Below, one piece after another: positions 47,978 through 55,793 of a stretch of 64,000 bases of DNA. The stretch is from Luteolibacter arcticus. Its GTDB lineage: Bacteria; Verrucomicrobiota; Verrucomicrobiia; Verrucomicrobiales; Akkermansiaceae. How positions within the stretch are numbered: the first letter of the stretch is position 1; every line of letters starts with the position of its first letter. The translations under genes and the position numbers were made by a program. A model generated the notes under the pieces. The model did not search any database and had not been told where the DNA came from. It saw only the letters and a program-made list of their open reading frames with translations. The stretch lies in contig NZ_JAPDDT010000013.1 in NCBI RefSeq assembly GCF_025950235.1, positions 1-64,000 on the forward strand, written 5' to 3'.

Positions 47978-48702
47978 GAGTGCTCGTCTTGAATGCCGAG
48001 CTCGCGGCCAAGTTGACGGATCAATTCCTCGAGGTCACGGCCGCGGGTGGGCTCATTGAGGTGGATACCTCCGCCGCCGACCACCACGATCCGGTCGGCG
48101 AAGCGCACGGCGAGTTCCGGAAACTGGGTGGTGTAGACGATGCAGCGCTTTCTCGTCGCGGCGGCCCGCACCAACTGGCGGAATGCTTCCATGCCGCGTG
48201 CGTCCATGCCGGCGGCGAAGGGCTCGTCGATCAGCCAGATATCTGGATCGGCGCAGTGCAGGGCGAGAAGCACCGCCTTGTAGCGCTGCCCGCGAGAAAG
48301 CGTTTCCACCGAAGAGAAGGCGACCTCTAACAAGCCAAGCCGCTCCAGCCATTCCTCGATGTCGAGGGGCGGTTTGGCGTCAATCCCCCGCCACAGTTCG
48401 GAAAAGATCGCCGCGTTGCGGATCGTGTCCGCGCCGCCGAAATGAAAGCCCTCCCCGGGGAGGAACATCATTCGCTGCCGCTGGTCTAGCCGGTCGCGGT
48501 TGAGCTTCTCGCCGTCCATTCTCACTTCGCCGCGGTCCCAGCCGAGCATTCCGGCCAGACAACCGAGCAGGGTCGTCTTGCCCGCGCCGTTCACGCCGAG
48601 CACCGCGACGATCTCGCCGGGCTCGAAGGCCAGATCGACATCCCACAGGACGCGCTTCGATCCATAGCGCTTTCCCAAGCCTGCAGCTTCCAACAACGGC
48701 AT
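47974..48702 (-). CDS. ABC transporter ATP-binding protein
   Basis: 242 residues. Walker A is GVNGAGKTT near 36-44, the signature is the variant 'LSRGQRYKAV' near 135, Walker B is DIWLIDEP near 154 and the D-loop follows. The switch histidine is replaced: 'YTTQFPELA' has Gln where His is normal, which may affect hydrolysis. Typical of ABC-2 type exporters with a separate permease, encoded directly downstream. Substrate unknown. Confidence 0.88.
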   Translation of the reverse strand: MPLLEAAGLGKRYGSKRVLWDVDLAFEPGEIVAVLGVNGAGKTTLLGCLAGMLGWDRGEVRMDGEKLNRDRLDQRQRMMFLPGEGFHFGGADTIRNAAIFSELWRGIDAKPPLDIEEWLERLGLLEVAFSSVETLSRGQRYKAVLLALHCADPDIWLIDEPFAAGMDARGMEAFRQLVRAAATRKRCIVYTTQFPELAVRFADRIVVVGGGGIHLNEPTRGRDLEELIRQLGRELGIQDEHS

Positions 48703-48838
48703 GCGCGAGAGACCACGGCGGGCGGCAGGGTGTCAATCTTGGGCATATCTCAAGGAGATCGCGTTTTGGTTCCTTAACTTGCGACAATGAGAGGGCGTTG
48801 ATCACACGGAGGGGCCAGAGCCTGGTGCCTGACGTGAT
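48703..48838. other. Intergenic stretch with nothing recognised
   Basis: Start of the gene-free region 48703-49257. It carries the leader of the ABC ATPase gene on the minus strand. I see no promoter, hairpin or coding signal I would stand behind. The rest of the gap is filled by the tandem repeat. Confidence 0.5.
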
Positions 48839-49050
48839 AACGAAGAACCCGCTGGTGCCTTTGGGGGGAAGGGCAAGCAGCGGGTTGTCCTGGGGGACTG
48901 TTTTCGGGGGGATTTTTCCGTCCGGGGGGAGACGGGGTGCAAGTTTGGCCGGCGGGGGGATCGGCGTTGCTTACGTGGAGTATCATGTCCGATTTTTCCC
49001 CGGATGCTATCACGCCTTCGCGGGGCACGTCATCGCGGGGGCGAGAGCGG
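48839..49050. repeat. Tandem G-rich structured element, copy 1
   Basis: About 212 bases starting AACGAAGAACCCGCTGGTGC. Copy 2 starts 228 bases later. Several runs of five or six G lie in or near the loops of short hairpins: AACCCGCT/AGCGGGTT around TGCC/GGCA, GTCC-TGGG-GGAC, CCGTC-CGGGGGGA-GACGG and GCCGG-CGGGGGGA-TCGGC. Reading frames exist on both strands but are not convincing as coding. Transcription and orientation are unknown. Confidence 0.85.
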
Positions 49051-49066
49051 AAGCGGTTGGCCTGAA

Positions 49067-49279
49067 AACGAAGAACCCGCTGGGTGCCTTTGGGGGGAAG
49101 GGCAAGCAGCGGGTTGTCCTGGGGGACTGTTTTCGGGGGGATTTTTTCGTCCGGGGGGAGACGAGGTGGAAGTTCGGCCGACGGGGGGATCGGCGTTGCT
49201 TACGTGGAGCATCATGTCCGATTTTCCCCCGAATGCCATTACGCTTTCGCGGGCACGTCATCGCGGGGGCGCGAGACGT
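49067..49279. repeat. Tandem G-rich structured element, copy 2
   Basis: Second copy, about 90% identical by eye. Stem changes are compensated: TCGTC-CGGGGGGA-GACGA here against CCGTC...GACGG in copy 1, and GCCGA...TCGGC here against GCCGG...TCGGC (A-U for G-U). This covariation supports conserved RNA or single-strand DNA folds. The 3' end covers the last codons of the esterase gene on the minus strand. Confidence 0.85.
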
Positions 49280-49914
49280 TCCATGATGTCGCGGCGGACC
49301 CGCGGCGAAAAGGTCATCATGGGATGCAGCGGGCAGGGGACGCAGAGGTTCTCGGCGCGCGCCCATTTGGAGCTGACGGTGGGCCTGATGATCAAGTCGG
49401 CGGGGGTGCGGTAGGAAACCACAGGCATGGTGCCGAGGCGGTTCTCGGTCGCTGCCAGCCGGGTGAGGAATTCGCTGCCGGGGCGCATCTGCCGTGCCCC
49501 TTCACCATAGAACAGGTGGGCCATCTTGGTGCCGTGATGCGGGGTGGAGATGGTGAAAAATCCGTCGCAGCGCTTCGCCCCGCCGAGTTCCTGCAGGTAG
49601 TAGCGGCTGATCAGCCCGCCCATGCTAAAGCCGATGACCACGACACGCTCGTCGCCGAAGCGCTCGTGGATTTCCTGCTTCAGTTGCTCGGCCATCATCG
49701 GCAGGCCATCGCGGCCGTCGGCGGGCTTGAGCGATGGCACCAGGCACTCGATGCCGCGCTTCTCCAAGTCGTTCCGCAGGAAGCCGAAGCAGCGCCAGTC
49801 GCTCTGGAAAATCCCGTGGACTAGCACCACGCGCTGGGCGGGAATCCGGGCGGTTTCCCCGCCGTGGGCAAGGGTCGCCATGAGGACCGAGGTGGCGAGC
49901 AGGTTGCGGAGCAT
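49258..49914 (-). CDS. Secreted alpha/beta-hydrolase (lipase/esterase-like)
   Basis: 218 residues from the ATG at 49914 (MLRNLLATSVLMATLAHGGE), giving a signal peptide. The oxyanion-hole motif is 'VVLVHGIFQSDW', the nucleophile is in 'VVVIGFSMGGLISRYY' and 'STPHHGTKMA' resembles triacylglycerol lipases. The His near the end is in 'PCPLHPMMTF'. The final codons and stop (MERLAPPR) lie inside copy 2 of the tandem G-rich element, so the C-terminus may have been reshaped by that repeat. Confidence 0.82.
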   Translation of the reverse strand: MLRNLLATSVLMATLAHGGETARIPAQRVVLVHGIFQSDWRCFGFLRNDLEKRGIECLVPSLKPADGRDGLPMMAEQLKQEIHERFGDERVVVIGFSMGGLISRYYLQELGGAKRCDGFFTISTPHHGTKMAHLFYGEGARQMRPGSEFLTRLAATENRLGTMPVVSYRTPADLIIRPTVSSKWARAENLCVPCPLHPMMTFSPRVRRDIMERLAPPR

Positions 49915-50002
49915 GGCGGAAGAAAGCACGAGTGGCGTCCGAGCGGAAGCGGGAAACCGGCCTTGCGCGGGTCGGTCGCCTCGGCCACGGTCGCCGGACT
50001 CT

Positions 50003-50542
50003 ATGGAAACGATTCCGTCTGACACGCTCGCCAAGATCCTCGAACTCCGCCAGGCCAACGGCCTCGAAGCGACCGAAGCGGCGGTCTATGCCGACCTCGA
50101 GAAGTCAAAGTGCAAGTGGACGCTGACCGATACGCCGCGCTACCGCCGTGCCGGTGCCTCGCCGCTGTGGGTTTCCGGGAAATACCTGTCCTCCTACGGC
50201 ACCTGCCCGGCCAGCGGCGAAGCCGATCAAGGCCGGGGTGGCGTTCCGAAAGCTCCCCGGGCCGTCGGACCCAAGCCTCCCGTCGCTCCCAACACCTCGA
50301 AAATCGACGAGGCTGCCTTCTATAAGGTGCTTCACGGCAAGGGCTTCCCGGTGAAAATCAGCCAGAACCTGCTGACCGGCGAGATCGAAACCCAGATCCC
50401 GGATTCGATTTCGAAGCTGGAACTCCAGTTCAGCATGATCCCGGCAAATGCGTCCGGGGTGCACATCACCCAGACCTCGCCGCAAATCCAAGTGGCAATG
50501 CCACTCGAAAAGTTCCTCGAGATCGCCGGGATCCGCCCGTAA
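50003..50542 (+). CDS. Hypothetical protein
   Basis: 179 residues from the ATG at 50003 (METIPSDTLAKILELRQANGLEATEAAVYADLEKS). Not recognised. The middle is Pro/Gly-rich and probably disordered. The last 60 residues are beta-rich ('TGEIETQIPDSISKLELQFSMIPANASGVHI'). No signal peptide. Strong codon bias like its neighbours supports coding. A 58-base gap with a palindrome separates it from higB. Confidence 0.65.
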   Translation: METIPSDTLAKILELRQANGLEATEAAVYADLEKSKCKWTLTDTPRYRRAGASPLWVSGKYLSSYGTCPASGEADQGRGGVPKAPRAVGPKPPVAPNTSKIDEAAFYKVLHGKGFPVKISQNLLTGEIETQIPDSISKLELQFSMIPANASGVHITQTSPQIQVAMPLEKFLEIAGIRP

Positions 50543-50555
50543 GCCGTGCGAATCC

Positions 50556-50578
50556 GGAATTACGCTTGCCGTAATTCC
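50556..50578. promoter_or_regulatory. Perfect 9-bp palindrome upstream of higBA
   Basis: GGAATTACG-CTTGC-CGTAATTCC lies 21 bases ahead of the higB start. It is AT-rich and symmetric, as expected for a HigA operator. It could instead serve as a terminator for the preceding gene, but no T-run follows. Confidence 0.55.
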
Positions 50579-50599
50579 TGCGAGGGTTAGTTTACGCCG

Positions 50600-50881
50600 G
50601 TGATCGAAAGCTTCGGCGACTCCGAGACCGAAAGCATCTATCGCGGAGTTCCTTCCCGCAAATTGCCCGGCGACATCCAGCCGCGGGCGAGGCGCAAGCT
50701 CCGGATGCTGAATCAAGCGCGGGGTCTCAAGGATCTTTCGGTGCCGCCCGGTAACCGGCTGGAGGCCCTTCACGGCAACTTGGAGGGCTTCTGGAGCATC
50801 CGGGTGAACCAACAGTGGCGGATCATTTTCCGATGGGAGGATGGCCGGAAGCTCGAGGTTTCAATCACCGACTACCACTAG
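50600..50881 (+). CDS. higB: HigB-like toxin (RelE/ParE superfamily)
   Basis: 93 residues from a GTG at 50600. 'KLPGDIQPRARRKLRMLNQARGLKDLSVPPGNRLEALHGNLEGFWSIRVNQQWRIIFRWEDG' is the HigB plasmid-maintenance killer core. The conserved 'P.GNRLE.L.G...G.WSIRVN.QWRI.F' run contains the RNase residues. It cleaves ribosome-bound mRNA. The toxin gene precedes the antitoxin, the normal inverted higBA order, with a 2-base gap. Confidence 0.92.
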   Translation: MIESFGDSETESIYRGVPSRKLPGDIQPRARRKLRMLNQARGLKDLSVPPGNRLEALHGNLEGFWSIRVNQQWRIIFRWEDGRKLEVSITDYH

Positions 50882-50883
50882 CC

Positions 50884-51186
50884 ATGAAATCGCGCGAACT
50901 GCTGCCGCTCATTCATCCGGGAGAAATACTGCTGGAGGAATTCATCCAGCCGTTGGGGTTGACGCTCGCCGCCGTGTCACGTGCGACAGGGATCGCGCCG
51001 TCCCGTCTGACGGAGATCACGAAGTGCCGGCGAGGCGTCACGGCGGAGACCGCCCTGCGCCTCGCCCGGTTTTTCGGCACCTCAGCGGCTTTCTGGGTGG
51101 GGTTGCAAGCCGAACACGACCTTGAGGCGGCCGAGCGCGAGATTGGCGCGGCGGTGGAGCGGGAGGTGAAGGCCCATGTCGGCTGA
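50884..51186 (+). CDS. higA: HigA-like antitoxin
   Basis: 100 residues (MKSRELLPLIHPGEILLEEFIQPLGLTLAAVSRATGIAPSRLTEI). An XRE-type helix-turn-helix at about 24-66 with the HigA signature 'HPGEILLEEF' and 'TAETALRLARFFGTSAAFWVGLQ'. It binds HigB and represses the operon, probably at the palindrome 50556-50578. Confidence 0.93.
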   Translation: MKSRELLPLIHPGEILLEEFIQPLGLTLAAVSRATGIAPSRLTEITKCRRGVTAETALRLARFFGTSAAFWVGLQAEHDLEAAEREIGAAVEREVKAHVG

Positions 51187-51254
51187 GTCCGTGCTGTCCC
51201 GATTGCGTGTTGCCCGCGGCGGCGAGCGGCCCTAGCGTCCGCGCCCCGCCACCC

Positions 51255-52838
51255 ATGAGCGCCCTTTCCGACAAGCCGGTCCGCCTCTACGACACCACCC
51301 TGCGCGATGGCACGCAGGGCGAAGGTTTCCAGCTCTCACTGCTCGACAAGCTCCGCATTGCCGAGCGGCTCGATGCATTCGGCATCGATTACATCGAGGG
51401 CGGCTGGCCCGGCTCGAACCCGAAGGACGTCGAGTTCTTCCAAGAGGCGAAGAAGCTCAAGCTCAGTCACGCGAAGCTGGCGGCCTTCGGCTCGACACGC
51501 CGTGCCGACACGCCGGTCGAGCAGGATCCGCAGGTGAAGCTCTTGCTGGATGCGGAAACGCCCGTCGTCACCATCTTTGGCAAGAGCTGGGAGATGCAAG
51601 TCACAGAAGTCCTGCGCACCACGCCCGAAGAGAACCGCGCGATGATCCGCGACACGGTGGCCTACCTGAAGCAGCACGGTCGCGAGGTGGTCTATGACGC
51701 CGAGCATTTCTTCGACGGCTACAAGGACTCGCCCGGCCATGCGCTCGGCTCCTTGCAGGCGGCGGCTGAAGGCGGGGCCGATTGTCTCGTGCTGTGCGAC
51801 ACCAATGGCGGCACGCTGCCCGAGGAGGTGATGGAGATCTGTGCGATCGTGCGCGCCCGCATCCCGCAGGTGCCGGTCGGCATTCACACGCATAACGACT
51901 GCGAACTCGGCGTGGCCAATGCCGTCGCGGCGGTAAGAGGCGGCGCGGTGCAGGTGCAAGGCACCATCAACGGCTACGGCGAACGCACCGGGAACTGCAA
52001 CCTCACCTCGGTGATCCCGATCCTGCAGCTCAAGATGGACATGGAGGTCGTGCCCGATTTGACGAAACTACGGGAACTCTCGTACTTCGTCGATGACGTC
52101 TCTAACAATCCTCACTTCGCCCGCGCGGCGTTCGTGGGACGCACGGCCTTCGCCCACAAGGGCGGCATGCACGTCAATGCCGTCCAGAAGCTGGCCCGCA
52201 GCTACGAGCACATCGTGCCGCAGGCCGTCGGCAACGAGCAGAACATCCTGGTCTCCGAACTCAGCGGCCAATCGAACATCCTGATCAAGGCCGAGCAACT
52301 CGGCATCCCGCTCGACAAGGGCTCGGCCGAAGCCAAGGCGGTGCTACAGAAGGTGAAGGAACTGGAGAACGAGGGCTATTCCTTCGAGGCGGCCGGTGGC
52401 TCGCTCGAGCTGCTGATCCGCCGCGAGCTGGGTCGCTACGAGAAAACCTTCGATCTGAAGGAATTCCACACCAGCTTCCGTCAGTATCGAGACGGCCACG
52501 ATCCGGTCTGCGAGGCGACCGTGAAGCTCTATGTGGGCGAAGTTCCAAAATACACCGTCGCCGAAGGCCGCGGCGTGGTGAATGCCCTCGACAAGGCGTT
52601 GCGAGGGGCTCTTGAGCCGTTTTACCCGGAAATTTCGGAGGTCTCGCTGGTGGACTACAAGGTCCGCATCATCGACAGCCACGATGCCACGGCAGCCAAG
52701 ACCCGGGTGCTCATCGTTTCTACCAATGGTGAAGAAAACTGGGGAACGGTGGGGGTTTCCGAGAACATCATCGAGGCCTCGTGGATCGCGCTGGTGGACG
52801 GCATCGACCTGTTCCTCCAGCGCCATCGCGGAGTCTGA
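51255..52838 (+). CDS. cimA: (R)-citramalate synthase
   Basis: 527 residues from the ATG at 51255 (MSALSDKPVRLYDTTLRDGTQGEGFQLS). The HMGL-like TIM barrel has 'LYDTTLRDGTQ' (metal Asp) and 'VGIHTHNDCELG' near 209 (metal His pair). 'GTINGYGERTGNCNL' and the C-terminal LeuA-type dimer domain from about 400 follow. 'DTTLRDGTQGEG' rather than 'DGEQ' separates CimA from 2-isopropylmalate synthase. It condenses pyruvate and acetyl-CoA to citramalate, the threonine-independent route to isoleucine. Confidence 0.92.
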   Translation: MSALSDKPVRLYDTTLRDGTQGEGFQLSLLDKLRIAERLDAFGIDYIEGGWPGSNPKDVEFFQEAKKLKLSHAKLAAFGSTRRADTPVEQDPQVKLLLDAETPVVTIFGKSWEMQVTEVLRTTPEENRAMIRDTVAYLKQHGREVVYDAEHFFDGYKDSPGHALGSLQAAAEGGADCLVLCDTNGGTLPEEVMEICAIVRARIPQVPVGIHTHNDCELGVANAVAAVRGGAVQVQGTINGYGERTGNCNLTSVIPILQLKMDMEVVPDLTKLRELSYFVDDVSNNPHFARAAFVGRTAFAHKGGMHVNAVQKLARSYEHIVPQAVGNEQNILVSELSGQSNILIKAEQLGIPLDKGSAEAKAVLQKVKELENEGYSFEAAGGSLELLIRRELGRYEKTFDLKEFHTSFRQYRDGHDPVCEATVKLYVGEVPKYTVAEGRGVVNALDKALRGALEPFYPEISEVSLVDYKVRIIDSHDATAAKTRVLIVSTNGEENWGTVGVSENIIEASWIALVDGIDLFLQRHRGV

Positions 52839-52884
52839 ATGCAAACTTGGGGAAAGACCGTCGCTCCGCGGACGTAAGCGGAGC

Positions 52885-53463
52885 ATGAAACGTCACTTGT
52901 TCTCCGCCATCCTGCTTCTAACGGGCATCGCTGCCGCGGAGCCGGAGAAGCTCTTCAGCAGCGCCAACCTCGACGGCTGGAAGACCCAGGGCGCCGCCTA
53001 CTGGAGCTTTTCCGACGGCGTTCTAACGGGCCAGAGCGACGACAAGAAGCAGAACTCGGTGCTGTGGTCGGAGAAGAGCTACAAGGACTTCACCGTGGAG
53101 TGCGAGTTCCGCTTCTCCGGCGACATCGACTCGGGGATCTTCCTCCGTCACGAGAACGAGCAGATCCAAATCGGCGTGTCCCGCTCGCTGAAGCGCGATT
53201 TGACCGGCTCACCCTACATCGGCAGCAAGCGGGGCTACCCGCAGGAAGCCAGCGGGGTGAAGGAAGTGCTCAAGCAGGGTGATTGGAACCGCATGAAGAT
53301 CGTGGCGAAAGGCCATACCTACACGGTCACGCTCAACGGCAAGCAGGTCATCGAGTACGTCTCCGACACCGCGAAGGAGTCCGGCCCGCTCGGGTTCCAA
53401 GTTCACCCGGGAGTGAAGATGAAGATCGAGTTCCGCAACGTGACGGTGGAGCCGCTGGAGTGA
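52885..53463 (+). CDS. Secreted DUF1080 protein (3-keto-disaccharide hydrolase fold)
   Basis: 192 residues with a signal peptide (MKRHLFSAILLLTGIAAA). 'KLFSSANLDGWKTQGAAYWSFSDGVLTGQ' opens the DUF1080 concanavalin-like fold; 'FTVECEFRFSGDIDSGIFLRHENEQIQIGVS' and 'GDWNRMKIVAKGHTYTVTLNGKQVIEY' follow. The family is greatly expanded in Planctomycetes and Verrucomicrobia. Some members hydrolyse 3-keto-glycosides; substrate here unknown. Confidence 0.9.
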   Translation: MKRHLFSAILLLTGIAAAEPEKLFSSANLDGWKTQGAAYWSFSDGVLTGQSDDKKQNSVLWSEKSYKDFTVECEFRFSGDIDSGIFLRHENEQIQIGVSRSLKRDLTGSPYIGSKRGYPQEASGVKEVLKQGDWNRMKIVAKGHTYTVTLNGKQVIEYVSDTAKESGPLGFQVHPGVKMKIEFRNVTVEPLE

Positions 53464-53513
53464 ACGAAGCACCGCTGGCCAAGCCGGCGAAAGCGTGCCA
53501 GATTGGGGAGGTG

Positions 53514-53906
53514 ATGAAGCCAAGTCTCTTCCTGTTGCCCCTCCTGCTGGTCCTTCCATCCTGCAAGAAGGAGTCCTCCGCCGAAGTGCCGAAAGCGATC
53601 GAGGTGGGGGAGGAGGTCGTCATTGTCGATCCAGCGCCCGTAGTGGTCGCCGATCCGCCACCCGTGGTGGTCGATCCCACGCCGATCGATGGCAGCTCCA
53701 AGACCCCAGGCGAGCACCTTGACCACGCCCTGCAGAAGACGGGCGAGGGACTTCAAACCGCGGGTGAGAAAACCGAGCACGGCGTCAAGGTGGCCCGGGA
53801 GAAGACCGAGGCCGGCATCGACAAGGCGGCTGAAAAGACCGGCGAGTTCCTCAAGCGGGTGGGCGAGAAGATCGAGGAAGCCGGGGAGAAGGTGGAGGAA
53901 CCCTGA
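53514..53906 (+). CDS. Small lipoprotein with repeated helical tail
   Basis: 130 residues, started at the ATG at 53514 close behind GGGGAGG. The lipobox is 'LLLVLPSCKK'. Residues 25-65 are Pro/Val/Asp-rich ('VDPAPVVVADPPPVVVDPTP'). The C-terminal 60 residues are an 11-residue-like helical repeat of the form 'TGEGLQTAGEKTEHGVKVAR' rich in Glu/Lys/Ala, resembling apolipoprotein/LEA-like amphipathic helices. Not assigned to a family. The preceding gene ends 50 bases upstream. Confidence 0.75.
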   Translation: MKPSLFLLPLLLVLPSCKKESSAEVPKAIEVGEEVVIVDPAPVVVADPPPVVVDPTPIDGSSKTPGEHLDHALQKTGEGLQTAGEKTEHGVKVAREKTEAGIDKAAEKTGEFLKRVGEKIEEAGEKVEEP

Positions 53907-53918
53907 GACCGGGTTTCC

Positions 53919-55085
53919 TCACACCAGCAGCTCCGCGGTGACCACGGCGAGCGCGTGGTCGTCGGGAGTGCGGAAGTAGCGCTCCTTGCCGGATACCGGC
54001 ACGCGGATGATCCAGCAACTGCCGCCGGTGTCGCGATTGACGAAGACCATGCCGCCGCGCTCCAGCACGTCGATGCGGGCGCGCTTGCCCTGCGGGGTGA
54101 CCCAGAACAGCTCGACGATGTCGTGCAGCGCATTCGCCACCACCACGGTGTGCGGTTCGCCCTCGTGATCTTCATCCGGGCTGGAGGCGACGCTGCCGGC
54201 AGGGAGCCAATCGACGGCCGAGCGTTCGGAGACCTGGCAAAGCTGGACCAGCTCGGCGTCGCTGAGAGCGGCTTGGTTCCATGCCTTGCGGAACTGCAGC
54301 GGGGTCCAACCGAAGGCCTTGTTGAAGGAGCGAATGAATTGCTCGCGGCTGTTGAACCCGGAAGCGCGTGCGACCTCCATGACCGACTGGCCGCTGCGCA
54401 TGAGGAGCGCGCGGGCGAGGGTCAGGCGGTGCATGGTGAGGTGCTCGGCGAAACCGGCACCGGTCGTTTCCTTGAGAATGCGGATGAGCTGGCGCGGGCT
54501 CTTGTCGAAGCGCTTGGCGGCGTCGCCGAGCTTGACCGACTTTTCGAGGTTCGGCCGCAGCCACTCGTGGAGCTGGGTGACGAGCTGGTCCTTGCGCGGC
54601 GAGCGCTTGGTGCCGCGGTCCGGGGCGCTGGCGGTGGCAGCGGCCTCGCGGGTGAGCGCGGCGAGTTTCATCGCGGCGGACAAGATGATGAGGTCGCGCG
54701 ACCAGCGTTCGCCACCTTGGCCCTGCACGGAAGACTGGGCTTCCGCGGTGAGTTCACCGATCTGCTGGTAGATGGCAGGCTCGACCGCGCCGATGACCAT
54801 GGGTTCGCGGCCGGGCAGCTTCAGGCGGATGGTGCCGAGGCCGGGCTCGATCGCGAGCAGATGGCCGGGGCCACTGGCGATGCGGCCTTCCTGCTGTGAC
54901 CAGAACGACACCTTCACGGGGCCGAGGCCGTTTTCCCACCGGTAGATGAAGGCCGGGCCGTGGACGGTGATCGCTCCGTTGGCCGACGACTCGATGGGCG
55001 TCACCCTCCATGCCTGCAGTTCGGCCCACTGCGGGCCGGCGGCGTCGAGGACGTTGAGGATGTCTTGATCTGAACTGTGAGCCAT
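53919..55085 (-). CDS. AraC-type transcription regulator with C-terminal VHL-like beta domain
   Basis: 388 residues in three parts. Residues 1-150 are a sensor-like domain of unknown family. About 160-275 is an AraC HTH pair ('VKLGDAAKRFDKSPRQLIRILKETTGAGFAEHLTMHRL', then 'SVMEVARASGFNSREQFIRSFNKAFGWTPLQFRKA'). About 312-365 resembles the beta domain of the von Hippel-Lindau protein: 'VVVANALHDIVELFWVTPQGKRARIDVLERGG' then 'GSCWIIRV', with the spacing of Asn, Trp, Gly and final W-x-x-R seen in VHL. This last call rests on pattern only. A symmetrical site lies just upstream (55107-55135). Confidence 0.8.
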   Translation of the reverse strand: MAHSSDQDILNVLDAAGPQWAELQAWRVTPIESSANGAITVHGPAFIYRWENGLGPVKVSFWSQQEGRIASGPGHLLAIEPGLGTIRLKLPGREPMVIGAVEPAIYQQIGELTAEAQSSVQGQGGERWSRDLIILSAAMKLAALTREAAATASAPDRGTKRSPRKDQLVTQLHEWLRPNLEKSVKLGDAAKRFDKSPRQLIRILKETTGAGFAEHLTMHRLTLARALLMRSGQSVMEVARASGFNSREQFIRSFNKAFGWTPLQFRKAWNQAALSDAELVQLCQVSERSAVDWLPAGSVASSPDEDHEGEPHTVVVANALHDIVELFWVTPQGKRARIDVLERGGMVFVNRDTGGSCWIIRVPVSGKERYFRTPDDHALAVVTAELLV

Positions 55086-55106
55086 TTCGAATCCGCTGTT
55101 GGGGGA

Positions 55107-55135
55107 TTAACTGTGACGAACTGAGTCACAGTCAA
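55107..55135. promoter_or_regulatory. Candidate operator of the AraC-type gene
   Basis: TTAACTGTGAC and GTCACAGTCAA are an 11-bp inverted repeat with one mismatch around GAACTGA. The perfect 7-bp core is at 55111-55117 and 55125-55131, 25 bases upstream of the regulator's start. Likely a site for autoregulation or for another dimeric factor. Confidence 0.45.
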
Positions 55136-55262
55136 CAGGTCCGCCACGCGATGGCAACTGCCCGGCGGGACATATTTCGCACTTTTTCACCTACAAGCGG
55201 ATTTCACGCCGGTAGAGGGGTCGCGAAGCAGTTTTCCCTGTCAGCCGCCTGACTTTCAAGGC

Positions 55263-55781
55263 TCAGACTTCCGGGTCGGGCGTGCCGGCCGGAGCGCTGC
55301 TGCCGCTCATGCCGATGCCGGGAATGACACGACGAACCAGTTTCTTGAGACCGCTTTCGCCCGCTTCCAGCTCGGTCTCGGCCTGGCGGAGGGCCTTTTC
55401 CCACGCTGGGGCGAAGCCCGGGGCTTGCTCGCGCATCAGGCGCACGGCGCTATCGGTGATCTGGGCGTGACGCAGTTCGGCCTTGCCGGGCTTGTTCTGG
55501 AGCGAGGCGAGGCTGACCCGCAGGTTCTCGTTCTGGCGACGCAGCTCCTCAAGCTCGCGCTGGAGCGTCTCGTTGCCCTGGGCATTGATCTTGAGCTGGG
55601 TATTCAGGTGACCCTGTAGCTCGCGCAGTTCGTTTTCCAGCTTGCGGATGTCGCGGCCGAGCACGCGGCGGGCGGTGAAGCCGGACTTCCAGGTGACGAG
55701 GGCGGCGGCGAGGCCGACGATGAGGCCGATGAGCAGTCCCAGCATCAGCGGGTGCTCCTTGAGGTAGTCGATGAATTGCAT
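55263..55781 (-). CDS. Membrane-anchored coiled-coil protein
   Basis: 172 residues. One TM near 11-31 ('PLMLGLLIGLIVGLAAALVTW') is followed by a long coiled coil (about 42-100, 'IRKLENELRELQGHLNTQLKINAQGNETLQRELEELRRQNENL') and a less ordered tail. The topology resembles DUF1043/YhcB-type envelope proteins, but I do not claim that family. It starts 12 bases downstream of the OmpH gene stop, so they share a transcript. Confidence 0.7.
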   Translation of the reverse strand: MQFIDYLKEHPLMLGLLIGLIVGLAAALVTWKSGFTARRVLGRDIRKLENELRELQGHLNTQLKINAQGNETLQRELEELRRQNENLRVSLASLQNKPGKAELRHAQITDSAVRLMREQAPGFAPAWEKALRQAETELEAGESGLKKLVRRVIPGIGMSGSSAPAGTPDPEV

Positions 55782-55793
55782 GGGAAAGGGGAA

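Noticed and set aside
48798-49286. 162-residue plus-strand frame through the G-rich tandem element
   Set aside because: The two copies are read in different frames because of a 1-base insertion, so no common protein is conserved, while stems covary.
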